27,167 nucleotides of DNA from Cocleimonas sp. (GTDB taxonomy: Bacteria > Pseudomonadota > Gammaproteobacteria > Thiotrichales > Thiotrichaceae), in NCBI GenBank assembly GCA_023145485.1, contig JAGLDT010000073.1:1-27167 (forward strand), in the 5' to 3' direction. The first letter of the stretch is position 1. The number at the start of each line of letters is the position of its first letter. The notes beneath the pieces were generated by a model. That model had not been told where the DNA came from. It saw only the letters and a list, made by a program, of their open reading frames with translations, and ran no database searches. The translations under genes were made by a program, and so were the position numbers. Positions 1-8,264 of the stretch are shown here, piece after piece.

Positions 1-408
1 AAAGGGATGTTAATTAACTTCTCTTATGCTGATAAAGATTTCAGTGTGGGTTTTTGGACACCGTGGTTAGCAGGCTTCTTTATTGCCATTATCGCCTCAG
101 CTTTTGGTGTTGGAGGGGGGTTTTTACTAGTTCCTTTTATGGTTTCATTCTTGAAAATGCCGATGTTTATTGTTCCTGCAACTGCTGCCGTGGTTATCTT
201 TATTAGTGGAACAATATCTGTAGCAAATTACCTTAATATGGGGGCAGAAATTGATTGGAAAATTCTTTCTTTCCTTATCGTCGGTGGCATTGTTGGTGCA
301 ATGATAGGGCCAAAGATAAACCGTATAATGCAGGACAAATGGTTAAAGATATTTTTAGCAACGGTATTAAGCCTGATTGGTTTGAAATATGCTCTTGGAG
401 TAGCCTAA
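1..408 (+). CDS. TauE/SafE-family membrane permease, C-terminal part (5' end outside window)
   Basis: The frame is open from base 1, so the ATG at 7 is probably internal and the true start lies upstream. The visible 133-135 residues hold about four hydrophobic segments. Near residue 35 they contain the glycine-rich signature FGVGGGFLLVP, typical of the start of a TauE/SafE (sulfite exporter/DUF81) half-repeat. A second amphipathic glycine stretch, GGIVGAMIGPKI, lies near residue 92, as expected in the C-terminal half of these roughly 250-300 residue inner-membrane permeases. Family members export or take up small sulfur-containing or organic anions; the substrate cannot be told from sequence. 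The gene ends before two hairpins (430-455 and 492-527) that probably end transcription. Confidence 0.85.
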   Translation, partial: KGMLINFSYADKDFSVGFWTPWLAGFFIAIIASAFGVGGGFLLVPFMVSFLKMPMFIVPATAAVVIFISGTISVANYLNMGAEIDWKILSFLIVGGIVGAMIGPKINRIMQDKWLKIFLATVLSLIGLKYALGVA

Positions 409-429
409 CCATATAGTAGTACTGAAAAA

Positions 430-455
430 GGTCGGTTTAGTAAGCTACACCGACC
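430..455 (+). terminator. Hairpin after the TauE/SafE gene
   Basis: GGTCGGT (430-436) pairs perfectly with ACCGACC (449-455) around a 12-base loop. An A-run precedes it and the T-rich CTTGTTTCT follows. The position 22 bases past the stop suggests a terminator, though the T-tract is broken. Confidence 0.5.
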
Positions 456-491
456 CTTGTTTCTACATAAGTACCTAAGCCACAGAAAATG

Positions 492-527
492 AAATCAACG
501 AAAAGAGCGGTAGCTTTTTTTTGATTT
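492..527. terminator. Extended hairpin between convergent genes, probably a bidirectional terminator
   Basis: The core is AAAAGAGC (501-508), loop GGTA, then GCTTTTTT (513-520), with one G-T wobble and two further T bases. An outer stem AAATCA (492-497)/TGATTT (522-527) closes it. On the plus strand this is a standard intrinsic terminator with a run of eight T. On the minus strand the arm reads GCTCTTTT. It sits 27 bases past the stop of the minus-strand transglycosylase gene, so it could serve both genes. Confidence 0.7.
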
Positions 528-553
528 GTACCTAAATACAGGCATAAAAAGGA

Positions 554-2287
554 TTACGAAATAGACTCCTTAGCAATCAATTCACGCAATTCCGATATTG
601 CATCTTTGCGATCATTAGAGGCAGATAATAATTCCATTGCTTCTTCAACACTGATCGATCTCTTTTTAGTCGGTGCTATTTTGGGGCTAATAATCCGCCT
701 AGAACCTGATCTTGGTTCGATGCGTTGCTTAATAGCCTGTGCTAGTTGATGCACTGCCATTGCGTAGTGGGTGCTATGGTTATAACGGGTAATGACGTAG
801 AAGTTTTTACCACCAATCCATAACTCATCACCGCCACGCGCATTCAGTTTAATGAAACGCAAAGAGCCTCTCATATTATGCTGATAGTCTGTAGAAATAC
901 CCTTTTTAGACAGACGCGAGGGACTATAACTGTACTTAAAGCCTGTTTTTAGTGAACGATAGCGCTTACCCTTGCTACGTGCAGGGACAGCAACCATTTC
1001 ACCTGTTCTCCAGCCATGTCCTTTAAAGTATTTAGCAATACTTGCAATCGCATCGTCTGGCTTCCACAGGTTTATACCACCGTCACCATCAAAATCAACG
1101 CCGTATTTTTTGATATTGCTGGGCATAAATTGACTTAACCCTAACGCGCCTGCATAGGATGCCTTCGGTGTTAAAGGATTCAAGCGGGCACTACGTGTCA
1201 TTAATAGGTAGCTTTCTAACTCACTTGTAAAATAACGACCACGTCGTGTATTATTAAATGCCATGGTGGTTAAGGCATCAATCGCACGGTTTTTGCCAAC
1301 ATTACCACCAAAAATCGTCTCTACCCCTAAAATACCCATAATGTATTCTTTAGGAACACCAAATTGACGCTCTGCCCGCTCTAAGGAATGACGGTTTTTA
1401 TGATAAAAGGCAACACCTGCATTGATATGGCGCGAAGTAATAAAGTGACTACGATAACGTGTCCAACTAGGTCCGCGACTACGCTTCTTCTTTTTTCTCA
1501 CTCTAGGACGCTCATCCTTAGCTGCCATTTTGCGCATCCAATTAGTTGCTTGAGCATTACTTAATACGCCATTCAAGTAGCCACGATCAAAACCATGACG
1601 GGCAACCATTTTATCAATAAAACGATGGGCTTTCGGGTTTCCTGTAAAATCCCCCGTTAAGGATGATGCTTTGCGAATATAAGGTTGTTGTGTCCGAGTA
1701 TGTTGTACACGCTGAACATGTGGCTGTTGTGGACGGTATTGACGAATAGCTGCTTTTGGACTGACATAAACGCTTTGTGGCGCTCTTCTAGCAATCTTAC
1801 GTCGTGGCGGTGGTGCATAGTATTTTCGAGGTACTTTGCGAACTACTTTACGTTGTGCGACATAACGGTTTTTCTGATACTGCTTTGCGGCTCTTTGTTG
1901 GCTAGCTTTTTGCTGTGCAATACGTTGTTTTGCCGCCCACTGTTGACTTGCTTTTTGCTGTGCAGCCTTTTTTTGCTTCACCAGCTGTTGTGCAGCCCAC
2001 TGTTGACTAGCTCTTTGTTGTATCGCCTTTTGTTGTGCTATTTTTTGAGAATTTATTGAAATACGGTTTGATTTTTTCTTTACAGCTTTCTTCGCAACAA
2101 CAGGATTTTTACGACTTGCTACGTTATTTGTTACTTGTTTTTTGATTCTATTTGTAGATGCTATAACAGGTGTAGGTGCTTTTACTTCAGCTTGTGCAGG
2201 AGGCTTGACGCTATTACTACTACACCCCCCAAGTAATGCTAAAAAGAGTATTCCACTAGATACTTTCAATCTCTGATTTTTTACCAC
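554..2287 (-). CDS. mltB: Lytic murein transglycosylase, MltB type, lipoprotein with Gln-rich linker
   Basis: This is a 577-residue lipoprotein that should cleave the MurNAc-GlcNAc bond of peptidoglycan with 1,6-anhydro product formation, probably anchored in the outer membrane. The start is GTG, preceded by TTAGGGG about six bases away. Residues 1-22 form a lipoprotein signal ending in LGGC, with Cys22 as the lipidation site. Residues about 215-525 are the MltB catalytic domain; GVETIFGG contains the likely catalytic Glu323, followed by ALGLSQFMPS (381-390) and the FDGDGGINLW segment (399-408). Unusual for MltB (E. coli form about 360 residues) is the region 35-210: a Gln/Ala/Lys-rich repeat (81-137), then a Lys/Arg/Pro-rich stretch, and again RKKKKR around 264-269. 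This basic linker could bind the wall or other polyanions (inference). A short extra tail follows residue 525. Confidence 0.9.
   Translation of the reverse strand: MVKNQRLKVSSGILFLALLGGCSSNSVKPPAQAEVKAPTPVIASTNRIKKQVTNNVASRKNPVVAKKAVKKKSNRISINSQKIAQQKAIQQRASQQWAAQQLVKQKKAAQQKASQQWAAKQRIAQQKASQQRAAKQYQKNRYVAQRKVVRKVPRKYYAPPPRRKIARRAPQSVYVSPKAAIRQYRPQQPHVQRVQHTRTQQPYIRKASSLTGDFTGNPKAHRFIDKMVARHGFDRGYLNGVLSNAQATNWMRKMAAKDERPRVRKKKKRSRGPSWTRYRSHFITSRHINAGVAFYHKNRHSLERAERQFGVPKEYIMGILGVETIFGGNVGKNRAIDALTTMAFNNTRRGRYFTSELESYLLMTRSARLNPLTPKASYAGALGLSQFMPSNIKKYGVDFDGDGGINLWKPDDAIASIAKYFKGHGWRTGEMVAVPARSKGKRYRSLKTGFKYSYSPSRLSKKGISTDYQHNMRGSLRFIKLNARGGDELWIGGKNFYVITRYNHSTHYAMAVHQLAQAIKQRIEPRSGSRRIISPKIAPTKKRSISVEEAMELLSASNDRKDAISELRELIAKESIS
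1877..2047 (-). repeat. Degenerate in-frame repeat encoding the Gln/Ala-rich linker
   Basis: This part of the transglycosylase gene encodes residues 81-137, in which units close to AQQKASQQWAAKQ recur about four to five times with variation. The DNA copies differ at several positions, so the repeat is not freshly expanded. It explains the Cys/Leu-rich open frame on the opposite strand. Confidence 0.7.
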
Positions 2288-2321
2288 TATTAACCCCTAA
2301 GTCATTTGATTTGCAGGTAGA

Positions 2322-2402
2322 ATAGTTACAAGGTGTCATTTTTATTATAATAATCTTAGTAGGATCCTTTGTGTAAGCCTCCTACAGAGTATTTGTAACT
2401 AT
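2322..2402 (-). promoter_or_regulatory. Nested inverted repeat upstream of mltB
   Basis: ATAGTTACAA (2322-2331) pairs perfectly with TTGTAACTAT (2393-2402). Inside it GTAGGA (2359-2364) pairs with TCCTAC (2380-2385). Read on the minus strand this makes a two-tier stem-loop that ends about 35 bases before the mltB start codon. It could be a structured leader or protein-binding sites. It lies in the divergent 395-base mltB/pyrG spacer, and no known riboswitch motif was recognised. Confidence 0.4.
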
Positions 2403-2612
2403 ATTATTTTTAACTGGATTCTCTCTCTTATGTTTTTTATTCTACAAGAAATATAAGCGCTAAGGAAAGGGAATTTTGTATAAAAAAACGTAACTTGATA
2501 TGTCGTGTTTGAAGTTTTTTTGATTTAGGATGTTTCTAAGGAAGCTTCAAGTAATAAATCGATCCATATGATACCGCTTTTTTAACTTGTCTGGAATGAG
2601 AAAAGTATCAAG

Positions 2613-2641
2613 CTGTTTCTAGACTAAGGGTATGCTAGAAT
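2613..2641 (+). promoter_or_regulatory. Candidate extended -10 promoter for pyrG-kdsA
   Basis: TG (2633-2634), one base, then TAGAAT (2636-2641) match the extended -10 consensus TGnTATAAT. A -35 around 2613-2618 (CTGTTT) is weak, as is usual with an extended -10. The start point would fall near 2648, about 35 bases before pyrG. The pyrG Shine-Dalgarno is AGGAA at 2666-2670. Confidence 0.45.
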
Positions 2642-2682
2642 TCGCGCTTGATTTTTAAGATATTCAGGAATAATAAAATATA

Positions 2683-4329
2683 ATGGTGCGATATATATTT
2701 ATTACAGGCGGGGTGGTTTCGTCCCTAGGTAAAGGTATAGCGGCGGCTTCTTTGGGTTCAATCCTTGAAGAACGTGGTTTAAGAGTCACGATGATGAAGC
2801 TTGATCCCTATATTAATGTTGATCCTGGTACTATGAGTCCTTTTCAGCACGGTGAGGTATTTGTTACTGAAGATGGTGCGGAGACGGATTTAGATTTAGG
2901 CCATTATGAGCGCTTTATTGGCTTTACGGCCAGCAAACTGAATAATTTCACCAGTGGTAGAATTTATAGTAATGTAATTCGCAAGGAACGTCAGGGCGAA
3001 TACCTCGGCGCAACGGTGCAGGTGATTCCGCATATTACCGATGAGATAAAAAAAGGTGTGCGCGCAGCAGGTAAGGGCTTTGATATTGCAATGGTCGAAG
3101 TCGGCGGAACGGTGGGCGATATAGAGTCTTTACCGTTTATGGAAGCAATACGCCAAATGGGGGTGGAAGAAGGGGATAATGCGTTATTTATGCATTTGAC
3201 TTTATTACCTTATTTAGCCACTGCGGGAGAGCTGAAAACCAAGCCTACTCAACATTCGGTGAAAGAATTGCGCTCCATTGGCATTCAGCCTGATATTTTA
3301 TTATGCCGTAGCGAAAAAGCTGTACCGGATAAAGAGCGCAGGAAAATATCTCTGTTTACGAATGTAAAAGAAGAAGCGGTTATTCCTGTTATTGACCTTG
3401 ATAATATCTACAAAATTCCGCTTTGGTTGCATTCGCAAAAATTAGATCAAATTGTGGCGGATAAGCTTCGATTGACTGATTTGCCCGAGGCAACGCTTGC
3501 TGGTTGGAAAGAAGTGGTAAATATCATGGAATTCCCTGAGGCCGAAGTGGTTGTGGCGATGGTTGGCAAGTACATGGAGCTAACTGAGTCGTATAAATCA
3601 CTGAACGAAGCGTTAAGTCATGCAGGGGTGCAAACACGTTCAAAAGTCACTATTCGCTATGTTGATGCAGAAAAATTAGAGTCTCAAGGCACTAAAACAC
3701 TGGAGGATGTTGATGCGATTCTTGTCCCTGGTGGTTTTGGTAAACGTGGTATTGAAGGAAAAATAATTGCAGCACAATATGCACGCGAGAATAAAGTCCC
3801 TTATCTGGGTATTTGTCTTGGAATGCAGGTAGCAGTGATTGATTTTTCACGTCATTGCGCAGGTTTATCAGACGCAAACAGTACGGAATTTCAACAGAAT
3901 ACAGAGCATCCAGTGATTGGGTTGATCACTGAATGGAAGGATGAATCTGGGGATATTGAAACACGTGATGCTGATTCCGATATGGGCGGAACAATGCGTT
4001 TAGGTGGGCAGAAATGTAAATTGATGGAAGGTACTTTAGCGCGTGAGACCTACGGTGCTGAAGAAATCACAGAGCGCCATCGGCATCGCTTCGAATTCAA
4101 TAATAACTATCGTGATTTATTATCAGAAACAGGCTTGGTGTTATCGGGCACTTCTCAAGATGGTTCATTAGTTGAGATGATTGAGTTATCGGATCATCCT
4201 TGGTTTTTGGCTTGTCAATTTCATCCTGAATTTACCTCTAGACCGCGTGATGGACATCCTTTGTTTACGGGTTTTGTACAAGCGGCCTTAACGCATCATG
4301 AAAAAATAGTCAAAGGTGCAACCTCCTAA
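2683..4329 (+). CDS. pyrG: CTP synthase
   Basis: This cytosolic enzyme makes CTP from UTP, ATP and glutamine, the last step of de novo pyrimidine nucleotide synthesis. The length of 548 residues is the family norm. The N-terminal synthetase (amidoligase) domain opens with YIFITGGVVSSLGKGI, and DPYINVDPGTMSPFQHGEVFV follows near residue 40. The class I glutamine amidotransferase domain begins near residue 290, with nucleophile Cys378 in LGICLGMQ and the His514/Glu516 pair in FHPEF completing the triad. The start has AGGAA 12 bases upstream. The stop overlaps the kdsA start by one base (TAATG), which implies translational coupling. The pyrG-kdsA-eno order is common in gammaproteobacteria. Confidence 0.98.
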   Translation: MVRYIFITGGVVSSLGKGIAAASLGSILEERGLRVTMMKLDPYINVDPGTMSPFQHGEVFVTEDGAETDLDLGHYERFIGFTASKLNNFTSGRIYSNVIRKERQGEYLGATVQVIPHITDEIKKGVRAAGKGFDIAMVEVGGTVGDIESLPFMEAIRQMGVEEGDNALFMHLTLLPYLATAGELKTKPTQHSVKELRSIGIQPDILLCRSEKAVPDKERRKISLFTNVKEEAVIPVIDLDNIYKIPLWLHSQKLDQIVADKLRLTDLPEATLAGWKEVVNIMEFPEAEVVVAMVGKYMELTESYKSLNEALSHAGVQTRSKVTIRYVDAEKLESQGTKTLEDVDAILVPGGFGKRGIEGKIIAAQYARENKVPYLGICLGMQVAVIDFSRHCAGLSDANSTEFQQNTEHPVIGLITEWKDESGDIETRDADSDMGGTMRLGGQKCKLMEGTLARETYGAEEITERHRHRFEFNNNYRDLLSETGLVLSGTSQDGSLVEMIELSDHPWFLACQFHPEFTSRPRDGHPLFTGFVQAALTHHEKIVKGATS

Positions 4330-5162
4330 TGAAGTTATGTGGATTTGATGTAGGGCAGGATAAGCCTTTTTTCTTAATTTCAGGTTCGTGTGTCGTGGAA
4401 TCTGAAAAAATGACCTTAGATATTGCAGAATATTTAAAAGAATTAACGGATCGTTTATCGATTCCTTATATCTTCAAGGCTTCCTTTGACAAAGCTAATC
4501 GCTCATCACACACTAGTTTTCGCGGTCCTGGAATGGAAGAAGGCTTGCGAATACTTGAAAAGGTAAAAAATGATATAGGCGTGCCTGTGCTTACCGATGT
4601 GCATGAAGATACCACTTTGGATGAAGTAGCCGATGTCGTTGATGTGGTGCAAACACCCGCCTTTTTATGTCGCCAAACCAATTTCATCCAAAAAGTTGCC
4701 AAGCTCAATCTGCCTGTGAATATTAAAAAAGGGCAATTTCTAGCACCTTGGGATATGAAAAATGTAGTCGATAAAGCCAGAGCAACAGGCAATCAGCAAA
4801 TTATGGTTTGTGAGCGGGGTTATACCTTTGGCTATAATAATTTAGTTTCTGATATGCGCGGTTTAGCCACCATGCGCAATACTGATTGTCCTGTTATTTT
4901 TGATGCCACGCATTCGGTGCAATTACCTGGGGGAAAAGGGGATTGTTCAGGCGGTGATCGTCAGCAAGTACCTGTACTAGCGCGGGCGGCAATGGCGGTT
5001 GGGATTGCAGGGATTTTTATGGAATCCCACCCTAATCCTGATGACGCATTAAGCGATGGGCCAAACTCATGGCCATTGGATCGTATGGAAGAATTATTAA
5101 CAACCTTGTTGGAACTTGATCAAGTGGTTAAGTCGCGAGGGTATTTAGAAGAGCTTATTTAA
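4329..5162 (+). CDS. kdsA: 3-deoxy-D-manno-octulosonate 8-phosphate synthase
   Basis: The enzyme condenses phosphoenolpyruvate with D-arabinose 5-phosphate to KDO 8-phosphate, the first committed step to the KDO sugar of the lipopolysaccharide inner core; it acts in the cytosol. The 277 residues match the family length. Characteristic segments are FLISGSCVVES near the N-terminus, FKASFDKANRSS (49-60), VLTDVHE (91-97), QTPAFLCRQTNF and DATHSVQLPGG. The ATG shares its first base with the pyrG stop codon, and no separate Shine-Dalgarno is needed if the genes are coupled. The presence of kdsA shows a Gram-negative organism with KDO-containing lipopolysaccharide. Confidence 0.97.
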   Translation: MKLCGFDVGQDKPFFLISGSCVVESEKMTLDIAEYLKELTDRLSIPYIFKASFDKANRSSHTSFRGPGMEEGLRILEKVKNDIGVPVLTDVHEDTTLDEVADVVDVVQTPAFLCRQTNFIQKVAKLNLPVNIKKGQFLAPWDMKNVVDKARATGNQQIMVCERGYTFGYNNLVSDMRGLATMRNTDCPVIFDATHSVQLPGGKGDCSGGDRQQVPVLARAAMAVGIAGIFMESHPNPDDALSDGPNSWPLDRMEELLTTLLELDQVVKSRGYLEELI

Positions 5163-5201
5163 GAATATCTAACCATATATAGGGTACATAATAAATATCA
5201 C

Positions 5202-5260
5202 CATGAAGCTGATGAAGAGCTTGAAGATAAAACCTCTTCAGTTTCTTCCTATACTTCATG
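5202..5260 (+). promoter_or_regulatory. Long imperfect hairpin in the kdsA-eno spacer
   Basis: Two 26-base arms (5202-5227 and 5235-5260) flank a 7-base loop. CATGAAG, GAAGA and TGAAGA pair with their complements in register, separated by two internal loops of 5 and 3 bases (18 of 26 pairs). A palindrome, GAAAAATTTTTC (5262-5273), follows, then TTTTTTG (5278-5284). It may act as an attenuator or terminator between kdsA and eno, or structure the eno leader. There is no clean T-tract right after the stem. Confidence 0.35.
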
Positions 5261-5328
5261 GGAAAAATTTTTCTGTGTTTTTTGTGGTGATTGTTTAGTT
5301 TGATAAAAAGTGAAAGTGGAAATATAAA

Positions 5329-6609
5329 ATGTCTGAAATTAAAAGCATACATGCACGTCAAGTTATTGACTCAAGGGGAAATCCAACCGTAGAAGCGGAT
5401 GTTATCTTAGAAAATGGCGTAATGGGACGCGCTATTGTACCGTCAGGGGCTTCAACGGGAGCGCGTGAGGCGATTGAATTACGGGATGGGGATACCGCGC
5501 TTTTTGGTGGCAAGGGTGTGGCTAAAGCAGTTGAAAATGTAAACACTGAAATAGCAAAAGTAGTGATTGGCATGGATGCTAGTGATCAACAAGCGATTGA
5601 TCAGACTATGATTGATCTAGATGGAACGCATAATAAAGCTCGCTTAGGTGCAAATGCATTACTTGCGGTTTCTTTGGCAACTGCTCATGCGGCTGCTAAT
5701 GATGCGGGTCAGCCTTTGTACGAATATTTAAGCACGGGTGATAGCTACACGTTGCCTGTTCCAATGATGAATATCATCAATGGGGGTGAGCATGCGGATA
5801 ATAGCGTGGATATGCAGGAATTTATGATTCTTCCTGTTGGTGCTGGCAATATATCAGAAGCGATTCGTTACGGTACTGAGGTTTTTCATAGCCTTAAATC
5901 CGTATTAAGCAAGCAGGGTTTGAATACAGCAGTGGGTGATGAAGGCGGTTTTGCACCTGATTTATCCTCTAATGAAGCCGCTATCGAAGTTATTTTAGAA
6001 GCGATTGAAAATGCGGGCTTTAGTGCAGGAACAGATATTTATCTTGGGCTGGATTGTGCAGCGTCTGAATATTGTAAAGAGGGAAAGTATATTTTAGCAT
6101 CTGAAGGCAAAACCTTTGATGCAGAGGGTATGGTTGATTATCTTGCCTCGTGGGTAGATCAATACCCTATTCTTACCATTGAAGATGGCTTAGATGAAGC
6201 CGATTGGGCGGGCTGGGATGTTTTAACGCAGCGTTTAGGAAAAAGTGTGCAGTTAGTTGGTGATGATCTATTTGTAACCAATACTAATATCTTTAAAGAA
6301 GGTATTGATAAGCATATTGCTAATTCCATCTTGATTAAATTCAATCAAATCGGTACGTTAACGGAAACATTAGAAGCGATTAAAATGGCGCATGATGCCC
6401 AATATACTGCCGTTATTTCACACCGTTCAGGTGAAACAGAAGACGTTACTATTGCTGATTTAGCCGTTGCAACTAATGCAGGGCAGATTAAAACAGGCTC
6501 TCTATCACGTTCAGACCGTATTGCTAAATATAACCAGTTAATTCGTATTGAAGAAGCGTTAGGTTCAAAAGCAAACTATGCAGGGTTAGCTGCTTTCAAG
6601 CACCTGTAA
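5329..6609 (+). CDS. eno: Enolase (phosphopyruvate hydratase)
   Basis: This cytosolic glycolytic enzyme interconverts 2-phosphoglycerate and phosphoenolpyruvate; in many gammaproteobacteria it is also part of the RNA degradosome. The 426 residues are close to the usual 430. Visible catalytic residues are Glu205 in GDEGGFAP and Lys337 in ILIKFNQIG; the Mg ligands are Asp242, Glu285 (TIEDGL) and Asp312 (GDDLF), with SHRSGETED at 364-372. The start has only a weak Shine-Dalgarno (AAGTGGA, 5314-5320). The 166-base gap to kdsA with a hairpin suggests that eno can be expressed separately. Phosphoenolpyruvate made here is also a KdsA substrate. Confidence 0.98.
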   Translation: MSEIKSIHARQVIDSRGNPTVEADVILENGVMGRAIVPSGASTGAREAIELRDGDTALFGGKGVAKAVENVNTEIAKVVIGMDASDQQAIDQTMIDLDGTHNKARLGANALLAVSLATAHAAANDAGQPLYEYLSTGDSYTLPVPMMNIINGGEHADNSVDMQEFMILPVGAGNISEAIRYGTEVFHSLKSVLSKQGLNTAVGDEGGFAPDLSSNEAAIEVILEAIENAGFSAGTDIYLGLDCAASEYCKEGKYILASEGKTFDAEGMVDYLASWVDQYPILTIEDGLDEADWAGWDVLTQRLGKSVQLVGDDLFVTNTNIFKEGIDKHIANSILIKFNQIGTLTETLEAIKMAHDAQYTAVISHRSGETEDVTIADLAVATNAGQIKTGSLSRSDRIAKYNQLIRIEEALGSKANYAGLAAFKHL

Positions 6610-6671
6610 GTGATCATTGTTATAAATTTCTTTAATGCGACTAATCTTTGATCGACCAGCAGTATTGGATT

Positions 6672-6699
6672 TATAAAAGCTCTATACTGAGCTTTTATA
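6672..6699 (+). terminator. Hairpin after eno
   Basis: TATAAAAGCTC (6672-6682) pairs perfectly over 11 bases with GAGCTTTTATA (6689-6699) around the loop TATACT. The right arm carries a TTTT run, as in intrinsic terminators whose A- and T-tracts pair, but no longer T-tract follows. It lies 62 bases past the eno stop and just ahead of ftsB, so read-through may be partial. Confidence 0.55.
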
Positions 6700-6721
6700 T
6701 TCTAGCTAGTTTGTAAATTCT

Positions 6722-7051
6722 ATGAGATTTTTGATAACTATTCATATCATTATACTGCTCTTACTTTTAATTAGCCTTTGGGTTGGTCATGGAAGTTATC
6801 CTGAAATCTGGAAATTAGAGCAGGATATTGCAACACAGAAAAAAATGAATAATCTTCAAGAAGAAAGAAATCGTCAGATTCAAGCGGAACTTGAAGATGC
6901 GCGCGAAGGCTATGCCGCAGTAGAGGAACGGGCGCGTAGTGAATTAGGTATGATCAAAAAGGGTGAAACATTTTTTGAGATTATTCTAAAACCTGATCCT
7001 AAAAAGAAAATAAAACCTACTATTTCACATGTTTTATCTGAGCCAAAGTAA
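6722..7051 (+). CDS. ftsB: Cell division protein FtsB
   Basis: This small bitopic inner-membrane protein bridges FtsL and FtsQ in the divisome. Residues 3-21 are a single membrane helix with a very short cytoplasmic tail. Residues about 28-72 are a Glu/Gln/Arg-rich coiled coil, and KKGETFFEII (79-88) matches the conserved GExFF segment after the coil. The 109 residues fit the family (E. coli 103). The eno-ftsB-ispD order is conserved in gammaproteobacteria. The stop overlaps the ispD start in TAATG. Confidence 0.95.
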   Translation: MRFLITIHIIILLLLLISLWVGHGSYPEIWKLEQDIATQKKMNNLQEERNRQIQAELEDAREGYAAVEERARSELGMIKKGETFFEIILKPDPKKKIKPTISHVLSEPK

Positions 7052-7773
7052 TGAAGTTTACTAAATCATCTATTTGGGTTGTTATTCCCGCTGCAGGGGT
7101 GGGGAAGCGCATGCTGGCTGATCGCCCAAAGCAATATCTTCCATTACTCAAAAAAACTGTTATTGAGCATACTTTATCATGCTTTTCTGAGCATAAAGCA
7201 ATCGCTGGTGTTGTTATTTCACTGCATCCTGATGATCCTTATTGGGGTGAGTTAGCTATTCATTTACCGATTCCTCATTTTGTAGCTAAAGGTGGCAAAG
7301 AGCGTAGTGATTCTGTTCTGAATGCATTACAAATGATGCAAAATGAATTACAGATTGATTCTGATAGTTGGGTAATGGTGCACGATGCTGCACGTCCTTG
7401 TTTATTACTAACAGATATTGATAAGCTAATTACGAGTTGCCTTGATACCGATACAGTTGGTGGTATTTTGGCTAAAAAAGCCAGTGATACTATGAAGCGC
7501 TCTAAAACGGATGATTCTATTTTGCGAACAGAAGACCGTGAAAATCTATGGCATGCACTGACACCGCAAATGTTTCGTTTAAAGCAACTTTCTGATAGCT
7601 TACAACAAGCGCTAGCGCAGAATATTGTGATTACTGATGAAGCTTCAGCCCTAGAAAATGATGGCGAGTCTCCTTTGTTGATTGAAGCATCAGGAAGCAA
7701 TATTAAAATTACTCACCCTGACGATTTAGCATTGGCTGAGTTTTTATTACGAGATAAATTAAATGCTAAATAG
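7051..7773 (+). CDS. ispD: 2-C-methyl-D-erythritol 4-phosphate cytidylyltransferase
   Basis: The third enzyme of the MEP pathway for isoprenoid precursors. It transfers CMP from CTP to methylerythritol phosphate in the cytosol. The nucleotide-binding N-terminus is clear: VIPAAGVGKRM (11-21) with Lys27 in RPKQYLPL, GGKERSDSVLNAL (81-93), and MVHDAARPC (109-117). The 240 residues match the family. It starts on the last base of the ftsB stop and its 3' end overlaps ispF by 11 bases, so ftsB-ispD-ispF are read as one translationally coupled operon. It consumes CTP, the product of the nearby pyrG. Confidence 0.97.
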   Translation: MKFTKSSIWVVIPAAGVGKRMLADRPKQYLPLLKKTVIEHTLSCFSEHKAIAGVVISLHPDDPYWGELAIHLPIPHFVAKGGKERSDSVLNALQMMQNELQIDSDSWVMVHDAARPCLLLTDIDKLITSCLDTDTVGGILAKKASDTMKRSKTDDSILRTEDRENLWHALTPQMFRLKQLSDSLQQALAQNIVITDEASALENDGESPLLIEASGSNIKITHPDDLALAEFLLRDKLNAK

Positions 7774-8248
7774 TATTCGTATAGGGAATGGCTTTGATGT
7801 TCATGCTTTTATTGAGGGTGATCATATTGTCTTAGGTGGTGTGAAAATACCACATTCTAAGGCATTTAAAGCGCATTCTGATGGGGATGTGTTATTGCAT
7901 GCGCTTTGTGATGCACTTCTTGGTGCATTGGCATTAGGTGATATAGGTCAGCATTTTCCAGATACTGCAAAACAATATGAGAATATAGATAGTCGGATTT
8001 TATTACGACAGGTGTATGCTTTAATTGTTGAAAAAGGTTATTACTTACAGAATGCCGATTGCATTATTATTGCACAATCACCCAAGATGTCACCTTATAT
8101 TGAATTAATGAGAAATAATATAGCGACTGATTTAGGTGTTACTTTTGATCAAGTGAGTGTGAAAGCGACCACAACAGAGCGATTAGGCTTTGAAGGCCGA
8201 GAAGAGGGAATTTCTTCACAAGTCGTCTTAATTTTAGCTATGCTCTAG
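7763..8248 (+). CDS. ispF: 2-C-methyl-D-erythritol 2,4-cyclodiphosphate synthase
   Basis: It cyclises the CDP-methylerythritol 2-phosphate intermediate with release of CMP in the MEP pathway, as a cytosolic homotrimer with a zinc site. The metal ligands of the family are present as Asp12 and His14 in GFDVHAF and His46 in HSDGDVLLHALCDALLGA. The C-terminal VKATTTERLGFEGREEG is also diagnostic. The 161 residues are normal. It overlaps ispD by 11 bases. It converges with the minus-strand gene ending at 8265, leaving only 16 bases and no obvious terminator. Confidence 0.98.
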   Translation: MLNSIRIGNGFDVHAFIEGDHIVLGGVKIPHSKAFKAHSDGDVLLHALCDALLGALALGDIGQHFPDTAKQYENIDSRILLRQVYALIVEKGYYLQNADCIIIAQSPKMSPYIELMRNNIATDLGVTFDQVSVKATTTERLGFEGREEGISSQVVLILAML

Positions 8249-8264
8249 CTTTTTAAGTGTTTAT

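Noticed and set aside
1685..2059. Open frame on the plus strand inside mltB, Leu/Cys-rich
   Set aside because: It is the antisense image of the Gln/Ala repeat codons, with no Shine-Dalgarno and no family resemblance.
4466..4792. 108-codon minus-strand frame inside kdsA
   Set aside because: It is antisense to a conserved enzyme, with a Thr/Ser-rich product that shows no domain.
7275..7700. 141-codon minus-strand frame inside ispD
   Set aside because: It lies wholly opposite a well-supported gene and its Ser/Cys-rich product looks like a reading-frame shadow.
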